DNA of 64,000 nucleotides, from the NCBI RefSeq assembly GCF_014699005.1, contig NZ_JACWZY010000026.1, positions 62,001 to 126,000 of the forward strand, given 5' to 3'. The translations under genes and the position numbers were made by a program. The notes beneath the pieces were generated by a model that was given only the letters and a program-made list of their open reading frames with translations, was not told the origin of the DNA and did not search any database. Positions 58,987 to 64,000 of this stretch are shown here, in pieces (the stretch's first letter is position 1; each line of letters opens with the position of its first letter). The stretch is from Spirosoma profusum (lineage in GTDB: Bacteria; Bacteroidota; Bacteroidia; Cytophagales; Spirosomataceae).

Positions 58987-59076
58987 TTTTGTCATGCTGA
59001 TGCAGGAAGCATCTTAAAATATCTTGGCTAGTTCGCTTGGAAACATTAAGATGCTTCCTGCATCAGCATGACAAAA
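58987..59076. repeat. 30-bp inverted repeat (TGTCATGCTGATGCAGGAAGC family)
   Basis: Arms 58987-59016 and 59047-59076 are perfect reverse complements around a 30-nt spacer. It lies in the spacer of divergent genes (MuiA-like and Ldh-like starts), not at gene ends, so it is not a terminator for either of them. Same family as 16980-17071 and 39096-39302. Confidence 0.9.
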
Positions 59077-59139
59077 AATCAATTTTTAATTTTCCGGAAA
59101 AGCGACGAAATAATTCATCAGCTTGTCCAACTTTGCGCT

Positions 59140-60207
59140 ATGATTAATGCCAGTCAGCTTCGCTCCTTCACGGAGCAGATTTTTAGCGCCCTCGGCTGTT
59201 CGGATGCCGATGCGCAGTTAGCCGCTAATGTACTTGTCAGTGCCGACCTTCGCGGAGTCGATTCCCACGGTGTTGCCCGACTTCCCGGCTACGTTCGGCT
59301 GTACGACCACGGACGTATCAATCCGCAACCGCAGATCCGGGTCGTTCATGAAACTCCCTCAACCGCCGTTGTCGATGGCGATAAAGGATTGGGTTTGGTT
59401 GTGGGTCCCTGGGCAATGAAAGTAGCCATCGAAAAAGCACGTATCGCTGGAACCGGCTGGGTAGCCGTTCGTAATTCCAACCATTTTGGCATTGCCGGTT
59501 ATCACGCCCTGTTGGCCACCGAACACGATATGATTGGTCAGGCCATGACTCACGCGGCACCGCTGGTAGCTCCTACGTTTTCGCTGGATAAACTATTGGG
59601 TACCAACCCGATTGCCGTAGCCATTCCAGCCGCTACCGAACCGACGTTTCTGGCCGATTTTGCCTCTACCGCCGTGGCTTACGGCAAACTCGAAATCCTG
59701 CAACGGAAAGGACAGGATATTCCGCTCGGCTGGGCGCAGAATGCCACTGGCGAGCCTACAACTGATGCCAATGCAATACGTAACGGCGGGGCGCTGCTTC
59801 CGCTCGGCACCGACCGGGAGCATGGTTCACATAAAGGTTACGGCCTGGGTGCCATCGTCGATATTTTTTCGGGCGTACTTTCGGGTGCCAACTACGGGCC
59901 GTGGGTACCTCCTTTTGCCACGGCGGGCTTCATGCAGGCTAACGAAGGAGTCGGAGCAGGCACAGGCCATTTCTTCGGAGCCATGCGTATCGACGCGTTC
60001 CGCCCCGCCGACGAATTCAAAGCGCACATGGATACCTGGATTCAGCGATTCCGGCAGGCAAAAGCCGTTGATGGCAAACAAGTTCTAATTCCCGGCGATC
60101 CCGAACGCGACATGGAAGCCGAGCGTCTGGCGAACGGAATTCCTGTAGTAGAACCCGTCATCAAAAGTCTGGAAGAATTAGGCGAGCGATTTGGGGTGAA
60201 ACTGTAA
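59140..60207 (+). CDS. Ldh/malate dehydrogenase-family NAD(P)-dependent oxidoreductase
   Basis: From the ATG at 59140 (MINASQLRSFTEQIFSALG) the protein has 355 residues; the frame continues upstream into the palindrome arm ending at 59076, so the earlier start at 59068 is rejected. The type 2 lactate/malate/ureidoglycolate dehydrogenase fold shows in LRGVDSHGVARLPGYVRL, NSNHFGIAGYHALLA (catalytic His) and LLGTNPIAVAIP. Members oxidise 2-hydroxy acids such as malate, lactate, ureidoglycolate or 2,3-diketogulonate derivatives. An aldo/keto reductase gene follows 22 nt later and may act on a related compound. Confidence 0.9.
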   Translation: MINASQLRSFTEQIFSALGCSDADAQLAANVLVSADLRGVDSHGVARLPGYVRLYDHGRINPQPQIRVVHETPSTAVVDGDKGLGLVVGPWAMKVAIEKARIAGTGWVAVRNSNHFGIAGYHALLATEHDMIGQAMTHAAPLVAPTFSLDKLLGTNPIAVAIPAATEPTFLADFASTAVAYGKLEILQRKGQDIPLGWAQNATGEPTTDANAIRNGGALLPLGTDREHGSHKGYGLGAIVDIFSGVLSGANYGPWVPPFATAGFMQANEGVGAGTGHFFGAMRIDAFRPADEFKAHMDTWIQRFRQAKAVDGKQVLIPGDPERDMEAERLANGIPVVEPVIKSLEELGERFGVKL

Positions 60208-60229
60208 ATGTCTATTCTACTCAATCAGT

Positions 60230-61216
60230 ATGAACTACAGAAAATTAGGAAAAACAGGATTTAACGTATCAGAAATCAGTTTGGGTACGTGGCAGGTTGG
60301 TGGCAAATGGGGTGAACCGTTTAGCCACACCAATGCCGATCAGATTCTGAATCAGGCCGTTGATGCGGGAATTAATTTTATCGACACGGCGGATGTGTAT
60401 GGCGATGGCGAAAGCGAGAAAGCGGTCGGGCGGTTGCTACGTTCGCGCCAGGAACGTATCTACGTAGCAACCAAGTGCGGTCGACGCCTTCGCCCACATA
60501 CGAACGAAACGTATCAGCCCGATGTGCTTCGCAAATTTGTGGAGGATAGCCTGCGCAACATGGAACTGGAAACGCTCGATTTGATTCAACTCCATTGCCC
60601 CCCCACCGACGTCTATTATCGTCCGGAAATTTTCGAATTATTTGACCGACTGAAAGAGGAAGGTAAAATACAGCATCTGGGCGTTAGTGTCGAGAAAGTT
60701 GAAGAAGCCCTGAAAGCTATTGAATTTCCGAACGTAACAACGGTTCAGATTATCTTCAATATGTTCCGGCAGCGACCTGCCGAACTATTCTTTACCGAGG
60801 CTAAACGTCGGGATATTGGTGTTATCGTCAGAGTTCCACTAGCCAGTGGATTGCTGACCGGTACGTATAGCCCAACTACCGAATTCTCACCCACCGACCA
60901 TCGAAATTTCAACCGCGAGGGCGCTGCTTTTGACAAAGGAGAAACTTTTTCAGGCGTCGAGTACGAAACGGGGCTTGCGGCTGTCGAAGAGCTACGTAGC
61001 ATTTATCCTGATGTCCAAAATTTAGCGCCCGACGCACTACGTTGGATCCTGACGTTCGATGCCGTAAGCTGCATTATTCCAGGAGCTTCAAAACCCAGCC
61101 ATCTGGCGTCAAACCTAAAAGCGTTGAAACAACCCGCCCCATCGCATCAGCAGATGGCTGCCGTAAAACAGATATACGACGAACGTATCAAAAATCCAGT
61201 GCATTATCTGTGGTAG
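60230..61216 (+). CDS. Aldo/keto reductase
   Basis: The 328-residue protein has the full catalytic tetrad of the superfamily: Asp52 and Tyr57 (FIDTADVYG), Lys82 (YVATKCG) and His122 (LIQLHCPP). The N-terminal strand MNYRKLGKTGFNVSEISLGTWQVGG is typical of the AKR11/YajO-like group. It probably uses NADPH to reduce an aldehyde or keto sugar in the cytoplasm. Its start is 22 nt after the Ldh-type gene stop, so they are probably co-transcribed and act in one sugar-acid or polyol pathway. Confidence 0.92.
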   Translation: MNYRKLGKTGFNVSEISLGTWQVGGKWGEPFSHTNADQILNQAVDAGINFIDTADVYGDGESEKAVGRLLRSRQERIYVATKCGRRLRPHTNETYQPDVLRKFVEDSLRNMELETLDLIQLHCPPTDVYYRPEIFELFDRLKEEGKIQHLGVSVEKVEEALKAIEFPNVTTVQIIFNMFRQRPAELFFTEAKRRDIGVIVRVPLASGLLTGTYSPTTEFSPTDHRNFNREGAAFDKGETFSGVEYETGLAAVEELRSIYPDVQNLAPDALRWILTFDAVSCIIPGASKPSHLASNLKALKQPAPSHQQMAAVKQIYDERIKNPVHYLW

Positions 61217-61220
61217 GCTT

Positions 61221-61288
61221 TTTTTAATGAACAATGAAGATGGGGCAATTCTTCATTAAAAAAAGACCCATTAAAAACGGGTCTTTTT
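61221..61288. terminator. Two adjacent hairpins between convergent genes
   Basis: AAAAAGACCC (61260-61269) pairs with GGGTCTTTTT (61279-61288), and TTTTTAATGAA (61221-61231) pairs with TTCATTAAAAA (61252-61262). Both have A and T flanks suited to bidirectional termination. They fill the gap between the aldo/keto reductase and PepSY-like genes. Confidence 0.75.
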
Positions 61289-61316
61289 AGCATACTCCAT
61301 AAACAATCGCTACTTT

Positions 61317-61988
61317 TTACTTACTTGTTCGTGCTCGTTTGAACGTACCGTCGGACGCAAATTCCAAAATGGCTCGCTTGTTATCGGCGGTGGTTATTAG
61401 CACCAGATAATCACTGTCTTTTTTCTCCTGCACCGCTTTGTTGATCGTTGCTCCGGCGTAATTGGTGTTGATGTACGTCGTGATCGCAGCGGGCAAACCA
61501 GATACGGCTACGGTTGTCGAAATGGGGCCTTGCCCTTGTCCCGGACGGTTGTGATGCGTTGAATCGCCCCGCGCTGGTTTTGGTCGATGCGTACTATCCC
61601 CGGGCGTGTGTTTACGCTTACCCGTTGAATCACCCCGTGCATGTCCGGGTTTACGACCTGCTTCGGCTACGAACGTACCATCGGCTTTGAAAAACAATAC
61701 TTTCGTTGAATCGCTTACGGTTATTGCCACTACAAAATTGCCAGCCTTATCTTTCCGGGCTTCTTTTATGGTGGCTCCGGCATAATTCGTCGTAATATAC
61801 GTCGTTACGTTGGTGGGCAAGCTTGCTACGTCCACAACCGTCAGGCTATGCGGTTTCTTTGTCGAATCGCCTGATACACTGGCCGAACGGGCCGCGCCAT
61901 CCACATCTGGATCTACTGCTGTTTTGTTACAGGCATTCAACCCCACAACCAATGCCAGCACACAACTGAACAAAAACACTGTTTTCAT
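61317..61988 (-). CDS. Lipoprotein with two PepSY-like repeats and a GDST-rich linker
   Basis: The 223-residue protein has a lipoprotein signal with acceptor Cys20 (VVGLNAC). Two copies of a PepSY-like (BLIP-like) fold follow: SLPTNVTTYITTNYAGATI (about 55-110) and GLPAAITTYINTNYAGATI (about 165-220), each ending in a strand with K-x-D-G-T-F or S-D-G-T-F. Between them is a disordered, basic, His-rich linker with GDST repeated several times, including two ARGDST. PepSY-like domains often inhibit or bind proteases; here function is unknown. The gene is convergent with the aldo/keto reductase gene. Confidence 0.82.
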   Translation of the reverse strand: MKTVFLFSCVLALVVGLNACNKTAVDPDVDGAARSASVSGDSTKKPHSLTVVDVASLPTNVTTYITTNYAGATIKEARKDKAGNFVVAITVSDSTKVLFFKADGTFVAEAGRKPGHARGDSTGKRKHTPGDSTHRPKPARGDSTHHNRPGQGQGPISTTVAVSGLPAAITTYINTNYAGATINKAVQEKKDSDYLVLITTADNKRAILEFASDGTFKRARTSK

Positions 61989-62243
61989 ACGATCAATGAA
62001 TCGGTTTTGTTAATAAATTGAAAAAGGTAAATAAACCCCGGTCCGCTACGTTAGCCGACACTATCCACCTTACGTATGCGAATTGCCAAGCGTTGCAAGC
62101 CGTTCGAAAAAGTCAGGCCGATGCACTGGCTGGCACGTAGGTCATCAAGCATAAATCATTATTTTTGCCATGTTTTATTTGCTTTAGGGTATATTTACTA
62201 CGATTCTATTTGGCATTTTTCTCAGATTACGAGATAATATTTT
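61989..62243. promoter_or_regulatory. Divergent spacer with a candidate -7 element
   Basis: The 255-bp spacer serves both the PepSY-like gene and the ATP-grasp gene. TATTTTTG at 62160-62167 fits the TAnnTTTG -7 consensus for the plus strand, 76 nt before the ATP-grasp start; no clear -33 box accompanies it. I see no hairpin or repeat here. Confidence 0.35.
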
Positions 62244-63749
62244 ATGAAAAAACAGAACTCCCGCCAGTCACAGTCTCAAACGCTTAACGGAATGACCCAA
62301 TCGCAGGGGCAGTCTTCACATAATTTTTCGTTTACCGACTACCAGACGGAGAATTTTTTCGATGAAATGTTCGCCGGTGAGAACCAGGTTCGAACCGGTT
62401 ATGTGCCTTTCCAGGAACGTATTGAACAACTCACCCGCGAAGACCTGATCGGGCGGCAGCATGCAGCCGAACGCGCTCTGATGAGTATGGGTATTACGTT
62501 CAATGTGTACGCGGAAGGGGAAGGTACTGAGCGTATTATGCCCATCGACATCATTCCGCGCGTGATTGAATCGGCTGAATGGAATCGACTTGAAGAAGGA
62601 CTTATCCAACGTATCAAAGCGTTGAATATGTTTCTGGATGATGTGTATAACGAACAGCGGATTCTGAATGACAACGTAGTACCCCGTGATTTGATCGAGT
62701 CCAGTAAATCTTTTCTGCCGCCCTGCCTGGGTGTTCGGCCTCCCAAAGGAATCTGGTGTCATATTACCGGTACCGACTTGATTCGGGGTGATGACGGGCA
62801 GTTTATGGTGCTGGAAGATAACCTGCGCTGTCCATCGGGCGTGTCGTATATGCTCGAAAACCGTGAACTCATCAAGCAAACGTTCCCCGAAGTTCTGGCT
62901 CAAACAGGCGTTCGTCCCGTTTCGGATTACCCGACCCGGTTGCTTCAGATGCTTCAATACATTGCCGATCGGCCAAATCCAACCGTAGTAGTGCTGACGC
63001 CGGGTATTTATAACTCGGCTTATTTCGAGCATTCGTACCTGGCCCAGCAGATGGGTGTCGAACTGGTCGAAGCCCGCGATCTGGTGGTGTCGGGTGGATA
63101 TGTGAAAATGCGTACTACGAAAGGTTTCCAGATTGTCGACGTGATTTACCGACGTATCGACGATACGTTCCTCGACCCACAGGCGTTCAATCCTGACTCG
63201 ATGATTGGCATACCGGGCATTTTCGATGTGTATAAGCGGGGTCGCGTGGCGCTGGCCAATGCTCCCGGTACCGGCGTTGCTGATGACAAGGTAATTTACG
63301 CCTACGTACCACGTATCATTCAGTATTACCTGAACGAAGAGCCAATCATTCCGAACGTGCGGACGTACATCTGCCGCGAAGAGGAAGACTGCCGCTACGT
63401 TCTGGAAAACATTGAGCAACTGGTGGTAAAAGAAGCCAACGAAGCGGGTGGATACGGCATGTTGATCGGCCCGAAAGCCACGCCCGAAGAACACGAAGAG
63501 TTCCGCAAAAAAATTCAGGAGAATCCGCGCAACTACATTGCCCAGCCCACAATCTCACTGTCGCGGGTGCCCTGCCTCGTTGGCGACCATGCTGAAGGGC
63601 GGCACGTAGACCTGCGTCCGTATATCCTCTACGGGGATGGCGTCAACGTCATACCGGGTGGCCTCACGCGGGTGGCGCTACGTAAAGGATCGCTCGTCGT
63701 GAACTCCTCGCAGGGAGGGGGCGGAAAGGATACGTGGGTGTTGTACTAG
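62244..63749 (+). CDS. Circularly permuted type 2 ATP-grasp protein
   Basis: The 501-residue protein matches the CP_ATPgrasp_2 family: YQTENFFDEMFAG near residues 33-45, IIPRVIESAEWNRLEEGLIQRIKALNMFLDDVY, VRPPKGIWCHITGTDLIRGDDG, VLEDNLRCPSGVSYMLENR and TISLSRVPCLVGD. These proteins probably catalyse ATP-dependent amide or peptide-bond formation and usually sit beside alpha-E and transglutaminase-like genes in a modification system of unknown product. The next 205 bp hold no alpha-E gene; whether one follows lies beyond the window. The first 30 residues are Gln/Ser-rich and probably disordered. Confidence 0.9.
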   Translation: MKKQNSRQSQSQTLNGMTQSQGQSSHNFSFTDYQTENFFDEMFAGENQVRTGYVPFQERIEQLTREDLIGRQHAAERALMSMGITFNVYAEGEGTERIMPIDIIPRVIESAEWNRLEEGLIQRIKALNMFLDDVYNEQRILNDNVVPRDLIESSKSFLPPCLGVRPPKGIWCHITGTDLIRGDDGQFMVLEDNLRCPSGVSYMLENRELIKQTFPEVLAQTGVRPVSDYPTRLLQMLQYIADRPNPTVVVLTPGIYNSAYFEHSYLAQQMGVELVEARDLVVSGGYVKMRTTKGFQIVDVIYRRIDDTFLDPQAFNPDSMIGIPGIFDVYKRGRVALANAPGTGVADDKVIYAYVPRIIQYYLNEEPIIPNVRTYICREEEDCRYVLENIEQLVVKEANEAGGYGMLIGPKATPEEHEEFRKKIQENPRNYIAQPTISLSRVPCLVGDHAEGRHVDLRPYILYGDGVNVIPGGLTRVALRKGSLVVNSSQGGGGKDTWVLY

Positions 63750-63794
63750 AGTCGATAGTTTTTCAGTTGATAATCATCAGTTGTAGGTTCAAGG

Positions 63795-63839
63795 TGACAC
63801 GTAGATAGGTGGATTTTAACTACCCCTATCTACGTGTCA
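63795..63839. terminator. 15-bp hairpin after the ATP-grasp gene
   Basis: TGACACGTAGATAGG (63795-63809) pairs perfectly with 63825-63839. It lies 45 nt past the stop. The surrounding spacer (63750-63905) is built from CGATAGT/ACTATCG and GACTAATAAC variants, like other spacer repeats in the window. Confidence 0.55.
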
Positions 63840-63954
63840 TATTCTTTTTCACACCCCGAGTCTCAGCTTAATTTCCGATCGACTGACGACTAATAACTAT
63901 CGACTTATTTTCATACACTTTTCATCCGCAAAATCGTTTTAGAAGAAATCCGAT

Positions 63955-64000
63955 ATGTTTATGCGGTTCATGTATACCTTGGGGCTGTTGAGCCTGTTTC
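63955..64000 (+). CDS. Start of an ORF cut by the window edge
   Basis: From the ATG at 63955 the frame reads MFMRFMYTLGLLSLF to the window end. The hydrophobic stretch could be a signal peptide or first membrane helix. It is too short to assign. It does not resemble the start of an alpha-E protein, the usual partner of the ATP-grasp gene upstream. Confidence 0.35.
   Translation, partial: MFMRFMYTLGLLSLF

Noticed and set aside
59068..59139. Upstream start for the Ldh-type gene
   Set aside because: It would translate part of a palindromic repeat arm; the family N-terminus begins at 59140.

Overview
The window looks like chromosomal DNA from a Bacteroidota member of the order Cytophagales, most like Spirosoma or a close relative. 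The supports are a type IX secretion C-terminal domain, a 7TMR-DISM histidine kinase, giant cysteine/threonine-rich repeat adhesins, a TMF-type fibre protein with the 'GHLPDLPSA' tail, many Sec-exported small proteins, few recognisable Shine-Dalgarno sites, and intergenic palindromes of kinds common in that group. The genus is inferred, not proven. I saw no rRNA, tRNA, CRISPR array, phage or transposase gene.

Layout. 1-1.7 kb: exported proteins on the minus strand (beta-barrel, lipoprotein, cut-off secreted protein). 1.9-4.4 kb: a NarL-type sensor kinase and response regulator, convergent and overlapping at their 3' ends. 4.5-8.3 kb: DinB-like protein, two small exported proteins, an exported amidohydrolase, a Uma2 protein. 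8.4-15.2 kb: hexuronate catabolism (uxuA, MFS transporter, kdgK, tagaturonate reductase, a second sugar transporter). 15.5-25 kb: sulfatase, DUF885 protein, beta-barrel, FAD hydroxylase, ankyrin protein, exported unknown, ribokinase, two membrane proteins. 25.5-36.4 kb: one 3645-residue secreted protein with a higher-order tandem repeat. 36.8-43.4 kb: Fe-S assembly genes (sufC, sufD, phytase-like gene, sufS, a toxin-antitoxin pair, sufE, a DUF59/SufT-like gene, bacilliredoxin). 43.5-49.2 kb: radical SAM/SPASM protein, a broken Uma2 gene, a GH13-like glycosidase, a geranylgeranyl-reductase-like flavoprotein, an exported unknown. 49.4-57 kb: TMF-type fibre protein and a 1952-residue type IX cargo protein. 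57.2-64 kb: DUF4139 protein, Ldh-type dehydrogenase plus aldo/keto reductase, PepSY-like lipoprotein, circularly permuted ATP-grasp protein, and a cut-off ORF.

How the genes work together. UxuA, the MFS porter, KdgK and the tagaturonate reductase cover uptake and most steps from hexuronates to KDPG; the isomerase, the altronate dehydratase and the aldolase are not here. SufC, SufD, SufS, SufE and the DUF59 protein form an Fe-S assembly set, but sufB is absent from the window and a RelE/ParE-type toxin-antitoxin pair sits between sufS and sufE with 2-nt junctions. Much of the remaining coding capacity is secreted or surface-exposed.

The most unusual features: (1) locally strong enrichment of ACGT, mainly as TACGT/ACGTA, in genes and spacers, with Leu-Arg often written CTA CGT; (2) several families of long palindromes, one inserted into another with a 9-bp target duplication; (3) the toxin-antitoxin pair inside the suf operon; (4) an A/B alternating higher-order repeat in the giant gene; (5) a Uma2 gene interrupted by one in-frame amber codon.
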